Source of the DNA: Combretum micranthum
Taxonomy: Eukaryota > Streptophyta > Magnoliopsida > Myrtales > Combretaceae
Assembly (NCBI GenBank): GCA_024138025.1
Contig: JAMXBD010000012.1
Span: forward strand, 1,922,001 to 1,986,000
Reading direction: 5' to 3'
Length of the DNA: 64,000 bases
Both the position numbers and the translations under genes were made by a program. The notes beneath the pieces were generated by a model. The model was not told the origin of the DNA and ran no database searches. It worked only from the letters and a program-made list of their open reading frames with translations. Every line of letters begins with the position of its first letter. Within the stretch, counting starts at the first letter, position 1. Of the stretch, positions 8,426-19,022 are shown piece by piece.

Positions 8426-10600
8426 CTTACAAACTTGAGAAGAAGTGGCTTTGGTATAACACTGTGGAGGCTGCATGTAAATATCCTCATGTAAAAACCC
8501 ATGAAGAAAAGCATTGTTGATGTCCACTTGATGCAAAGGGCACTGTTTAGCACTAGCAACAGCCAAGATAATTCGAACAGTACCCAACTTGGCAACTGGT
8601 GAAAAAGTATCATGATAGTCCTCTCCTTCAACTTGTGTATATCCCTTAGCCACTAACCGTGCTTTATATCTATCAAGTGAACCATCAGGTTTATACTTAG
8701 TTTTATAAATCCACTTGCAACCAATGGCCTTTTTACCTTGAGGTAATGTAGTAAGTTCCCAAGTATCATTGCGTTCTAAAGCATCAAGTTCGTTTTTCAT
8801 AGCAAGCACCCATTCCTTATGTTGAACAGCTTGTGAATAGCATCTTGGTTCAAAGATAGTCATAACATTTGCAAGAGATTTCACATAAGCATCAGGGTAA
8901 TGAAGAAAAGAATGAGAAGGAAAAAGAGGATATGGAGGAGGAGGTTGAAAAGAAGCAGAAACAGATTGAGAAACAGCATTAGCAGTATTAGTAATATGCA
9001 TTGTATGTTCAAAATCCTTCAACCAAGTAGGCAATGTACTATTCCTAGTAGAACGACGCAAAGAAGGAACAATAACAGAATCAGAAATATCAACAGGAAG
9101 AGGAGATGATTCTGTCTGATCAGTATGCATATTTGATTCATCAGTAAGAGAAGAATCCAAAGACTGATTGCAAGGTATATCAGGAGAATATGAAATGAAA
9201 TCATCAAAAGAAACAGACTCTCTTGGTAAAGGAGGACTAACCAAAGATGAATTATGAAAAGGAAACATATGTTCAAAGAATTGAACATTCCTACTGACAA
9301 TAATTTTCTGCTTTGATAGATCAAAAAGTTTGTATCCTTTTTGTCCTTGCACATAACCAAGAAAGACACATCTAGCTCCTTTAGGGTCAAATTTGTCACG
9401 TGTATGAGAAGGAATGGTAGAATAACATAAACAACCCATAACACGCAAGTGAGTATAATCAGGTGGTTTACCAAAAAGCATTTCATATGGAGTTTTCCAA
9501 TTCAAAAGAGCCATAGGCATCCGATTTATCAAGTAGGTAGAAGTAAGAACACATTCACTCCAAAATTGTTTTGGTAAATTTGCATGTATACGCAAGGCTC
9601 TACTTGTGTCAAGCAAGTGTCGGTGTTTGCGTTCAACTCTCCCATTTTGTTGTGGAGTGTAAACGACAGAACGTTGATGTACAATTCCCAGTTTATGAAA
9701 CAAAGACTGAGTTACACGAGACAAAAATTCCGAGCCATTATCAGTTCGAACAAACTGAGGTGATGTTTTAAAGTGATTTTGAACATAGCAAAAAAATTGA
9801 TCTAAAACAGAAGAGACTTGAAATTTGTTGTTCAAGATATAGGTCCAAGTTGATCTACTATAGTCATCAACTATGGTTAAAAAATAATTTCCACCTGTCA
9901 AAGAAGTTATTCTAAAGGGCCCCCAAAGATCAATATGTAATAAATGGAAAGGAGCAGGAGATCTATTTGTACTAATCTGGAAAGGCAAAGAATGCATTTT
10001 TGCTTGACAACATGTATCACAAAAGAATTGTGACAAATTCAAAGATTTATACATTGACAAATGTTGTAATTTGGAAACAGAAGTATGTCCTAAACGTTGA
10101 TGAAGCAAATTTGCTTGATCAACTTTATTACAAGCTAGAACAGAATTGTTATGTTCATAGGAAAAGAAACAGCCTCACTAGAAGTGGAATTAAGAACATA
10201 CAATCCATTATACTCTTTTGCTGCAGCCACAAGCAATCTAGTTTCTGGTCTGAAAGAGACAAACATGATTGTTCAAGGTAATGATTAGATTGTTGGATTT
10301 TAAAAATTTTAGTAACAGACATAAGGTTGTGTGTAAAGTCAGGTACATGCAAAACATCTTGCAAGACAAAATTAGGAAACAAAATTATTTTTCCAACAGT
10401 GGTGACAGATTTCATTGTTCCAATTGGTAGATGAACAAGAATTGGTTTATTCAAGGATATAACTGAGGTTAAGAGATGTAAATGTGGAGTCATGTGATCA
10501 GTTGCTCCCGTATCAACTATCCAAGAACTAGAATTGGAATTCACAGCTATTAAACTAGAAGGAATACTGATACCTGCACTGAAAACAGAGTTCACAATGG
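7843..10600 (-). pseudogene. Copia pol: protease, integrase, partial RT (inverted, frameshifted)
   Basis: Read on the minus strand, the protease motif SSWIVDTGATDHM is near 10505-10470. The pre-integrase segment LHQRLGHTS starts at about 10108 and includes the zinc ligands CDTCCQAKMHSLP. The integrase core follows with LLHIDLWGPF, DDYSRSTW, RTDNGSEF and QQNGRVERKH (the D, D and E of the catalytic triad). Reverse transcriptase begins at about 8800 (NDTWELTTLP, KWIYKTKYKPDGS, ARLVAKGYTQ, VDINNAFLHG) and includes the catalytic YVDDLLLTGS near 8270. Frame is lost near 10160 between protease and integrase, and near 8415 by an extra A in KLKG-coding sequence. The block ends at about 7843 in the reverse transcriptase-RNase H connection and is fused to reversed LTR. 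RNase H is missing from this strand. Confidence 0.92.
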
Positions 10601-10633
10601 AACTTCTATCACCATTAGCATTGTCCGTTTGTT

Positions 10634-11216
10634 GCTTAAAAGGTCTTTATGGACTCAAGCAAGCGTCACGACAGTGAAATCATGAACTTACACAGTTCTT
10701 GTTGAGTAAAGGTTTTTCTCAATCCAAGAATGATTATTCCTTATTTGTTCGTTCCACTTCTACTGATTTTCTAGTTGCTTTGGTTTATGTGGATGATCTC
10801 TTATTGACTGGTTCTAATGAAGCTGCTATTATTGCTTTGAAAAGGGAATTAGATGCTGTTTTACGATTAAGGATTTGGGGGAAGCAAAATTTTTTCTTGG
10901 TCTTGAATTGTATCGGAATTCTTCTGGTATTCGCGTGCATCAGCGAAAATACATCCTTGATATTTTACAATCTGCTGGTTTGACTGCTTGTAAACCTTCT
11001 AAAACACCTCTACCCACCAATGTTAAACTTGACCGAGAAACAGGGATTGATTTGCTGATCCTCAATCCTTTCGCACTATCATTGGTCGTCTTCTTTACTT
11101 GAGCATCTCACGTCCTAACATTGCTTTTGTAGTCAATCGGCTGTCTCAATTTGTTTCGGCTCCTCGTTCCACACACTATGCTGCTTTACTACATCTCCTT
11201 CGCTACTTGAAGCATA
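10634..11216 (+). repeat. right arm of 583-bp inverted repeat (Copia RT)
   Basis: Plus-strand partner of 7843-8425. It differs by a TGG-to-TGA change near 10677 and a frame-disrupting change near 10861, so the arm on this side is the more damaged coding sequence. Confidence 0.93.
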
Positions 11217-11734
11217 CTATTCATTTTGGCTTGTTTTTTCCAGCTGCTAATGATCTTCGGTTAGTTGCTTTTGTTGATGCTGATTGGGCTTCCTGCCCTG
11301 TTGATCATCGTTCCACTTCTGGTTTTTGTATTTTGCTTGGTTCTGCTATTGTTTCTTGGAAATCCAAGAAACAAACTACTGTTTCTACCTCGTCTGCAGA
11401 AGCTGAGTATCGGTGTTTGGCTACAGCAACAAAGGAGCTTCTTTGAATTTCTTATGTGCTTCAAGATTTATGCATTCCTATCTCTTTGCCTATTTCTCTA
11501 TATTGTGATAATAGGTCTGCAATTATGATAGCTCATAATCCTTGCCAGCATGGGCGAACCAAGCATATTGAGATTGATATTCATTTTACTCGTGATCAGA
11601 TTTCCAAAGGCTTTCTTCATCTGCAACATGTTTGTTCTTCTGATCAGTTAGCAGACATGTTTACTAAGCCTCTTTCTGAGTTATCTTTATTTTCTTCTTG
11701 TTCCAAGTTGGGTCTTTTCATCGATCCAACTTGA
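10634..11734 (+). pseudogene. Copia RT C-terminal part and RNase H
   Basis: The frame carries YVDDLLLTGS (about 10785-10815), then RNase H with FVDADWASCPVDHRSTSGF (near 11270-11325), SSAEAEYRC and the terminal motif SDQLADMFTKPL. Defects are an in-frame TGA near 10677, a shift near 10861 and another near 11045, and a TGA at 11444-11446 where the family has tryptophan. The frame ends just before the polypurine tract. It supplies the RNase H that the inverted block lacks. Confidence 0.9.
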
Positions 11735-11742
11735 GGGGGGGA
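11731..11742 (+). other. Copia polypurine tract
   Basis: TTGAGGGGGGGA immediately precedes the 3' LTR; this is the second-strand primer site. Confidence 0.9.
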
Positions 11743-11984
11743 TGTAGATATACATATATTTATGTTAACGTCTGTTAGTTTGCTTCTGTTAGTCTTTTAA
11801 CAGTTTGTTATTTTTCTGTTTAGCTTTCTGTTTCTATAAATAGCTCTTTAGATATTTTGTAACAGTGATCAGAATAATATTTCCAAAATAAACTTTTACT
11901 TTACTCCTCTGCAACCTTCTTCACTCGTTCCTCTGTTCCTCGGTAGATGCGTTGATGATGATCAACTGATTTCAAGATTCTTCA
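11743..11984 (+). repeat. Copia 3' LTR
   Basis: 242 bp, matching the 5' LTR except for one 1-bp indel and two substitutions. Followed by target duplication ATTAG (11985-11989). Confidence 0.95.
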
Positions 11985-12889
11985 ATTAGTTCAGGGAAGT
12001 ATAAAGATATAAAAGTTTATGAGCAAACAACTTAATTGTATCATGAAAAGGTGAACCAATATATACAATGGCAACTACACTTATAATAAACAAAAACATA
12101 CAAGAAGATTGTACCTTGCTTCAGTTTCAAGTTGGACCGATTTGCTGCCGTCATTTTGTAAACGTTTGAAGGACACAAGCTACGTATTCATCGGTATTGT
12201 GCCGCGTGTTTGGAAAAACCATAAAACAAATAGCAGTGATATTTGATTGTTTTTGAAAATTCCACACATATGTTAAATTTTATTAGTATTTATATGTTAT
12301 TAATTAATTCATATACTTAGGTAGCTTCTAATAATCTACTTATACATCGAATTTTAAAAATCTACTTATATGCCACTAACTGCGATAGTAGCATTAAAGC
12401 CTTCATACACTTCAAACGTACTCCATCCACAGTAAATCCAAAATCATAATAGTGATGGAATTGAAGTGCCTTTGTCATTTACCATACGTTTCAAATGGAT
12501 ATGTCTTCGTCTTGACGATCCTTGTTTAGTTGGAGAAGTCTTTAATAATAAGAGACATATTTACATAGTACCTACTACCTGCCCTTCCTTCTTGTTGTTT
12601 TAGATGTAGTTGTGAACTTTGTTTTACTTGAGCTACATTTTTTAAATCGAACTATAACAATAACATGTTCTTCATTGCTGGTCTAATAAACCATCTAGCT
12701 CCTCATGAGAGAATGTATTCAAGTTCTTCTCCAAATAGACGATATGCTTCAACTGCTTTAGATAGATCATGCGTTTCCCTTTAACGCGACTTCTGTATTT
12801 GATATATTATTGTATAAGTAGTGATTAAAGTTAAAAGTATTTGACATAAGTTTAGATGTACTTTTAAGTTTTGCTATTGCCTCGGTATG
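11985..12889. other. intergenic
   Basis: No complete gene. On the minus strand around 12650-12780 there is a weakly protein-like stretch, but I could not assign it to a family and it contains stops in each frame. Confidence 0.4.
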
Positions 12890-13199
12890 CTAGGTAGAGC
12901 TGTATACATACGTTTTAACTCACGAGTTGGTTCATTTAACCTGCTTTTGAAACGGGTTAAGACCAACTTTTTTTTTAAATTCATTTATAAATAAGCTAAT
13001 TTTACCTAGCCTATTTAACAGATAAGTCAAAATGGATTGGTTTGTTGGTTAAGTAGGTTGACCTATTAGCTCACTTGTATAAAAGAAATAAATATTATAG
13101 AAAAAATAACTATCAATGTAGCATTATTGGGTTAAATGGATATATGCATCTTATTCAATTAGTATGAATGGGTTAAATTGGTCAATTTAACAATTTAAA
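12890..13199. repeat. MITE-like repeat, left part (split by Gypsy)
   Basis: Repeated GGGTTAA/TTAACCC-type words (ACGGGTTAAGACC, ATTGGGTTAAATGG, AATGGGTTAAATTGG) continue in the same style beyond the Gypsy element at 18814-19022. The outer ends, AGAGCTGTATACATACGTTTTAAC on the left and its loose inverted counterpart at the right end, resemble degenerate terminal inverted repeats of a hAT-like MITE. The target duplication was not resolved. Total length without the insertion would be about 510 bp. Confidence 0.5.
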
Positions 13200-13766
13200 T
13201 GTTGGGTTGTTTACTCTCTCCGAAGCCCAGCCCACAGAAATCACACTCTTTACTCTAACTTCGCACGTGACAGTCAATCCTCCCCAGATCTCACTATCGA
13301 ATACCCTCTCTCGTTCTTTCCTAACCCTAAGCGATTAGGGTTTTCTCTCTACGAAAGCTAAGTATTATCTTTCCTTATGCTTTCTGTTATCTCATCCCCT
13401 AACCATAGTATATTCACTGATAGTGATGTTTATTTTTGCAGGTAACAGAGAAGAAGTGTATACCATGGATTATTCGAGCTAATCCAAGCTCCACAATGAA
13501 CATGATTTCCAAAAGGGGGGTTAATTCCCTTTTCCCTTTTACTTCTCATTTATATGCATCCATGTACAATACTATTGCTATACTGTTACATGCAATCTGT
13601 TACAAAGCTGTTAGTTGGTTAAATCTAACCAACTCTGTATACAATGATGTTTCTATCAGTTTCGTTGGTTGAGCCTAACCAACTCTATTTATCTGTTCAT
13701 TTATCTACTATGTAATCCTCAAATTTACTTGGTAATGTTCTACGTCTCGTACTATGACGTGTAACA
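13200..13766 (-). repeat. Gypsy (chromovirus) 3' LTR
   Basis: Plus-strand ends are TGTTGGGTTGTTTACTC and GACGTGTAACA. The reading frame inside (13436-13672) recurs in the other LTR and is not a gene. CCCTAA and TTTCCTT-rich sequence is present. Confidence 0.94.
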
Positions 13767-16700
13767 TTTGGCTCCCCCTGTGGAAACACAACCTTGTCCT
13801 CAAGGTTGTAATTAGGATAAATGAGTTGAAACTGATCAAAATCCTCCCAACTCGCATCCTCCAGTAACAGCCCCTCCATTGAACTAAGATCTGCTTAATA
13901 GGTTTTCGATTTACCAATATCACCCGAGAGTCAAGAATAGCCAGTGGTTGTAACACTGGGTGATTATGATAAGCCTCCTGTGGTAATCCAAAACCGGATC
14001 AATAGAGCCATAGCCTTCTTAAGAGCAGAAACATGAAATACATTGTGGATACGGAATTAGGAGGTAGCTCAACCCTATAAGCTGATGATCCAATCCTTTG
14101 AAGCACCTTGTAAGGACCATAAAAACGCTTTGAGAGCTTGTGAAAGCTATTAACAATAGAAGTCTGTTTATAGGGTTTGAGCTTCACCATGACTAAGTCC
14201 CCTACCTCAAATGTGACATCCGATCTATGCTTATCTGCTTGAGACTTCATACGATTCTGAGCTTGCTGCAAATTCTGTTTAAGAACAGATAATACTTCAT
14301 CTCTAGTAGCTAACTCAGTATCCACTGCTTCAACAGCAGAAGAACCTCTAATATAACTCGGAATAGTTGGTGGAGATCTGCCATATACAACTTCGAATGG
14401 AGTTGTTTTACCACCCTCATGATATGAAACATTATAGCATACTCAGCCCATGGAAGAAATCGAACCCACAGCTTGGGTTGTTCCATGACAAAGCACCTCA
14501 AATTGTTGAAGGGTCCTATTCATCACCTCAGTTTGACCATCCGACTGAGGATGATATGAGAACTCATGCATAATTTTGTGCCACTGAGTCGAAACAATTC
14601 TTTCCAAAACCTACTCATGAAAACAGGATCCCTGTCTGAAACAATGGTTCTGGGAATTCCATGCAATTTAATGACCATGTTCACAAATAAGTGAGCTACC
14701 TTAGTAGCAGTAAAATGCTCATCCAAGGCACCTAAATGACAGTATTTAGACAGTCTGTCAACCACCACTAAAATGACAGAGAATCCTTGTGAACATGGTA
14801 AGCATGTAATAAAGTCCATGCTTACATCCTCCCATACCTTATCAGGAATTGGTAATGGGGACAATAAACCAGCAGGAGATTTAGTGGCATACTTGACCTG
14901 CTGACATGTAAGACAATTTCGAACAAATTCCTCTACATCCTTCCGAAGTCCCTCCCAATAAAATCCACAACATCCTTTTATAAGTCTTAAGAATCCAAAA
15001 TGACCAGCTGATGGAGTTGCATGATATTCTCTCAAAATAAGAGGCACCACCATAGAGTCCCGAACTAAAAAAATTTTGGAATCATGATAAAGAAGCCATG
15101 TTCCAAATGAGAGATTTGGTATGATGCAACCCTTTAGTAAGGTCAGAAATAATAGCTCGAAAAGCAGGATGAGTCTGATACTCTTGTTTCAAAATATCAA
15201 TAAATTGAAATATAGGAGTAGACCATCCAAGATGATAATATGTCCCATCAAATTGCCTTGATAGAGCATCAGCTACAATATTCTCTTTTCCAGCTTTATA
15301 AGTGATGGTATAATCATATCCAAGTAATTTGGATAGATATTTCTGCTGCTCAGGTGTTTGAATCACTTGAGACAAAATTTCTTCAGACTTCTATGATCTG
15401 TTCGAATCAAAAAATGAGTCCCCAAAACATACTGTCGCCATTTCCGAACCGCTTCCACCATACCATATAACTCCTCACATAAGCAGATGCTTTCCTCAAA
15501 TGTAAAGGAAGCTTCTTACTAAAGTAAGAAATTGGAAGCTCATTCTGCAATAAGACAGCACCTATAGCAGTCCCTGAAGCATCTGTTTCAATAACAAATT
15601 GCTTAGTAAAATCAGGCAATTGTAAAATGGGAGCTTGTACTAGTGCTGTCTTCAAAGAAACAAAAGCTTGTTCAGCATCAGAATTCCACTCAAACTTATC
15701 CTTTTGCAATAAGTCAGTCAATGGACTGGCAATAGCGGCATATCCTTGATAAACCGTCGATAATACCCAGATAAGCCTAAAAAGGCACGTAATTGCTTGA
15801 CTGAAATAATAGGAGGCCACTCTCTGACTCCTTGAACTTTAGAGGGATCCGGACTCACCCCTTTGCATGACACAATGTGCCCTAGATACTCAATGGTATC
15901 TTTGGCAAAAATACACTTAGAAGCCTTCAAAAAGAACTGATTTTGCTGCAAAATCAGTAATACAGAATCCAAATGCTTCAAATGATCCTCAAAAGATTAC
16001 TGTAAACTAATATGTCATAAAAAAAAACAATGACATATTTTCGTAGAAATGGTTGGAAAAGTCTATTCATTATAGCTGAAAAGTAGCAGGGGCATTACAT
16101 AAGCCAAAGGGCATTACCAAAAATTCATAATGGCCCTCATGAGTCCGAAAAGCTGTTTTCTCAATATCATCCTGATGCATACAAATTTGATGATAGCCTG
16201 AACGTAAGTCCAACTTTGAAAAACATGAGGCCCCAAACAATTCATCAAGGAGTTCATCAATGTGGGAATTGGAAACTCATCTTTCACAGTCACTTGATTA
16301 AGAGCCCTGTAGTCAATGCAAAAGCGCCAAGTACCATCTTTCTTTTTAACAAGAAGCACCGGACTAGAAAATGGACTTGTGCTATGTTGGATGATACCCA
16401 AGTTAAGCATTTCTTGAACTTGTTTTCAATCTCACTCTTCTGAAAGTGTGGGTATCTATAGGGTTTACATTAATGGGCTGTGATCCTTCCACCAAATGAA
16501 TGCGATGCTGTGTGTTTCTTAAAGGCGGCAATGATGAAGGTGCTTCAAAAATTGAGGCATATTTGCCCAATAATGCATCCAATGCATTATTGCCGGATGA
16601 AATGCCATGAAAATCGGATTGAGACTGAGCTGTCAATTGAAAACAAGAAGCCACAGCATCCATTTTAACTAGTTTCCTGAGTTGATGATGAGATATTTGG

Positions 16701-17320
16701 AAAATCATAGGATTTTCTTCACCTGTCAATATAATAGAAGAACCATTGTAACAAAACTTCATGGTTAACTGACTGTAATCAATAGTGACTGGCCCAAGTT
16801 TTTGTAACCATTGAACTCCCAAGACAAAATCAGCCCCTTGAATAGGTAACACATAGAAAGCCTCTGTAAATTGCATTCCTTGATGTCCAGTGATACACTT
16901 GGACACTGTCCTTCGCATGATAATTTGCTACCATTCCCTATCATCACATTGAAATTCACTGAAGGAATAACCGAAAGACCCAAATATTTGGCAATTCGTG
17001 ATTGTACAAAATTATGTGTACTACCCGAATCGACCAATATAATGACATTTTTACCATGAACAGTTCCTTTAAAACGAATAGTACGAGGAGTAGAATATCC
17101 AGATAAAGCATGATAGCTGATAGTCCCCTCATCAAAGTCATCAATACGAGATTCCTCCAATTCCGAATCCTGAATCTCCTCCTCTTCTTGTAATAACAAG
17201 AGGAATTTAGCTTTACACTTATGAAGTTTACTGTACTTTTCATCACAGTGAAAACAAAGACCTTTTTCCCTCTTTTCTTGAAGTTCAGCTTGGGATAATT
17301 TTTTTATAGGTAGAGATGGT
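13697..17320 (-). pseudogene. chromovirus pol remnant with chromodomain
   Basis: Minus-strand order: zinc knuckle of gag (CFHCDEKYSKLHKC, about 17250); protease with the active-site motif LVDSGSTHNFV (about 17040); reverse transcriptase with [27 protein letters not shown] (about 16350-16270); RNase H with FVIETDASGTAIGAVL (about 15590); integrase with the HHCC zinc region (HATPSAGHFG, CLTCQQVK), DFITCLP, VVVDRLSKYCHLG and IVSDRDPVF (about 15000-14620); a linker with GDLVMVKLKPYKQ; and a chromodomain with KPIKQILVQW and EDASWEDFDQF (about 13920-13830). The frame breaks at least six times, and an internal part of the reverse transcriptase active-site region (about 15980-16110) is badly disrupted. 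Confidence 0.9.
13767..13782 (-). other. chromovirus polypurine tract
   Basis: On the minus strand CAGGGGGAGCCAAA directly precedes the 3' LTR start (TGTTACACGTC). Confidence 0.85.
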
Positions 17321-17336
17321 TTAGGAATAGATGAAT

Positions 17337-18212
17337 TTATAAAGTATGAGAAATGGATGGTTTTGAAAATTGTAAGGTAGAAGTGTGTGAAGGAGAAGAA
17401 AAAGAACGAAATGAATCAGGGTGAGAAACAGTAGGTTTAGCAAAAACATTATCTGCAAATTTAGATTCATGCATTTTAGCTAACCAAAATGCATGTGATA
17501 GAGAATTGGGTCTAGAAATCTGAACTTCCTTTCTAATATGTGATTTTAAACCAGAAACAAAGCAACTAATAAGAAAAGAATCAGGAATACCTACCACTTG
17601 ATTAGATAAAGCAGTGAATTCCCTTTGATACTCTGATACCGATCTCCTCTGTACCAATTTAGCTAAGGCCCCCTGAAAATCCTCATACTCTGAAGGACCA
17701 AATTGAGTCTTCAAAGATTGGAGGAACTGCTGCCATGTAGTCAATTGATTATTCTGTTCTAACCACTGCAAAAATTGCAGCGCATCGCCCTCCATTGCAA
17801 AAGCTGCAATGTCCAATCTTTGTGCCTCGGGTATTTTGTGGAAAGCAAAAAACTTTTGAGTCTGATAAATCCACCCCAGCACATCCTGACCCGAAAATTT
17901 AGGAATCTCGAGTTTAATACCTTTCAACAATGATTCCGTTAAGGAAGATGATGGATGAGATCCATCTGAGGAATCTTGATGTAAAACCGGTGTTGGATTG
18001 TCATTGTGAGTCCTGATATTATCAATCTTCTCCCCGAACTGCTGCATTGAGTGATTGACATTCTCTTGAAAATCTTTGACTGTTTGCTGCATCAACGCAT
18101 TAGAATTCATAGACTCTTGCATTTGAGTTTGCATCCCTTTCATTGTTTCAGCCAAAGAAAAGACCAACGCTTGCAACTTCGCAAACTCCTCCTGAGATCG
18201 AGTGGAAGCCAT
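17337..18212 (-). CDS. chromovirus Gag, broken before its zinc knuckle
   Basis: About 291 codons from the ATG at 18212 (MASTRSQEEFAKLQ). The frame is open upstream into the 5' LTR, but the methionine right after the primer-site region is the natural start. A coiled-coil-like N-terminal third (Q/M/L-rich, residues 5-60) is followed by the Gypsy capsid segment (IPKFSGQDVLGWIYQTQKFF, WQQFLQSLKTQFGPSEY, SVSEYQREFTAL). A TAA at 17337 precedes the zinc knuckle, which continues in another frame, so a single frameshift separates the capsid and nucleocapsid parts. Confidence 0.85.
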   Translation of the reverse strand: MASTRSQEEFAKLQALVFSLAETMKGMQTQMQESMNSNALMQQTVKDFQENVNHSMQQFGEKIDNIRTHNDNPTPVLHQDSSDGSHPSSSLTESLLKGIKLEIPKFSGQDVLGWIYQTQKFFAFHKIPEAQRLDIAAFAMEGDALQFLQWLEQNNQLTTWQQFLQSLKTQFGPSEYEDFQGALAKLVQRRSVSEYQREFTALSNQVVGIPDSFLISCFVSGLKSHIRKEVQISRPNSLSHAFWLAKMHESKFADNVFAKPTVSHPDSFRSFSSPSHTSTLQFSKPSISHTL

Positions 18213-18245
18213 GAATTGGTGATGAACAACAACGAGAGCACCAAA

Positions 18246-18813
18246 TGTTGGGTTGTTTACTCTCTCCGAAGCCCAGCCCACAGAAATCACACTCTTTACT
18301 CTAACTTCGCACGTGACAGTCAATCCTCCCCAGATCTCACTATCGAATACCCTCTCTCGTTCTTTCCTAACCCTAAGCGATTAGGGTTTTCTCTCTACGA
18401 AAGCTAAGTATTATCTTTCCTTATGCTTTCTGTTATCTCACCCTAACCATAGTATATTCACTGATAGTGATGTTTATTTTTGCAGGTAACAGAGAAGAAG
18501 TGTATACCATGGATTATTCGAGCTAATCCAAGCTCCACAATGAACACGTTGATTTCCAAAAGGGGGGTTAATTCCCTTTTCCCTTTTACTTCTCATTTAT
18601 ATGCATCCATGTACAATACTATTGCTATACTGTTACATGCAATCTGTTACAAAGCTGTTAGTTGGTTAAATCTAACCAACTCTGTATACAATGATGTTTC
18701 TATCAGTTTCGTTGGTTGAGCCTAACCAACTCTATTTATCTGTTCATTTATCTACTATGTAATCCTCAAATTTACTTGGTAATGTTCTACGTCTCGTACT
18801 ATGACGTGTAACA
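18246..18813 (-). repeat. Gypsy (chromovirus) 5' LTR
   Basis: 568 bp, matching 13200-13766 apart from small indels near 18438 and 18548. Downstream on the minus strand comes TTTGGTGCTCTCG, the probable primer-binding region; the matching tRNA was not identified. The LTR-internal frame at 18480-18719 is a shadow. Confidence 0.93.
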
Positions 18814-19022
18814 TTAACCCATAAAAAAATATGAGTAGATTAAATGGGTCAAGTAAATGGGCTAGCTTGTTAACTCATGGTCTAAAGTGGGTTAAATTAG
18901 AGTTAATAAATTTTGGCTCATTTGTCAAACGAACCAGCATTTTTTTAACCTTTTAACCTATTAGTCAAAATAGGCTGAACCGGACCGGCCTGAGCCTGTT
19001 TAACCAACTCTCACACATCTAA
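18814..19022. repeat. MITE-like repeat, right part
   Basis: Continuation of 12890-13199 across the Gypsy insertion: TTAACCCATAAAAAAATATG, AAGTGGGTTAAATTAG and a GGACCGGCC core, ending near CAACTCTCACACATCT. Confidence 0.5.

Larger units (their letters stand above)
7806..10639 (-). other. inverted central block of the Copia element
   Basis: All protease-to-reverse-transcriptase sequence here reads on the minus strand although both LTRs, gag and RNase H are plus. Left breakpoint: gag TTTAAGCAA runs into reversed LTR sequence AAGCAAACTAACAGAC (7806-7842, the complement of the LTR start near 6447-6482), then reversed reverse transcriptase from about 7843. Right breakpoint: the complement of the gag-protease linker ends GTTTGTTGCTTAA (to 10639) and joins plus-strand reverse transcriptase at GCTTAAAAGG. 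Both joins share the 6-bp microhomology AAGCAA/TTGCTT or GCTTAA. Confidence 0.92.
6439..11984 (+). mobile_element. rearranged Ty1/Copia retrotransposon
   Basis: A 5.5-kb element bounded by near-identical LTRs (6439-6681 and 11743-11984) and a perfect 5-bp target duplication ATTAG (6434-6438 and 11985-11989). It has a tRNA-iMet-type primer site, gag, and polypurine tract in the normal orientation. The central part (7806-10639), carrying protease, integrase and most of reverse transcriptase, is inverted. The order protease, integrase, reverse transcriptase, RNase H defines Copia. The LTRs differ by two substitutions and one 1-bp indel, so insertion is recent. Frameshifts and the inversion make it non-autonomous; it may have been mobilised in trans already rearranged. 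Confidence 0.95.
13200..18813 (-). mobile_element. chromovirus (Ty3/Gypsy), Reina-like, minus strand
   Basis: A 5.6-kb element with 567- and 568-bp LTRs differing only in a few positions. Flanks TTAAA (13195-13199) and TTAAC (18814-18818) look like a 5-bp target duplication with one mismatch. On the minus strand it has gag, protease, reverse transcriptase, RNase H, integrase and a C-terminal chromodomain, the order that defines a chromovirus. Many frameshifts and stops break the polyprotein although the LTRs are nearly identical, so it was probably copied as an already defective genome. The assignment to Reina rests on the chromodomain style and size and is tentative. Confidence 0.92.

Noticed and set aside
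8900..9109. Arginine-rich reading frame on the plus strand
   Set aside because: It is antisense to the inverted Copia pol linker; composition is the complement of Ser/Leu-rich coding sequence.
9019..9486. Leucine-rich, membrane-like minus-strand frame
   Set aside because: Overlaps the Copia integrase-RT frame (8375-10108) in a shifted frame.
12650..12780. Possible gene fragment on the minus strand
   Set aside because: Some protein-like words, but stops in all frames and no family could be named.
13436..13672. Small reading frame repeated at 18480-18719
   Set aside because: Both lie at the same place in the two chromovirus LTRs; repetition reflects the LTR, not a conserved gene.
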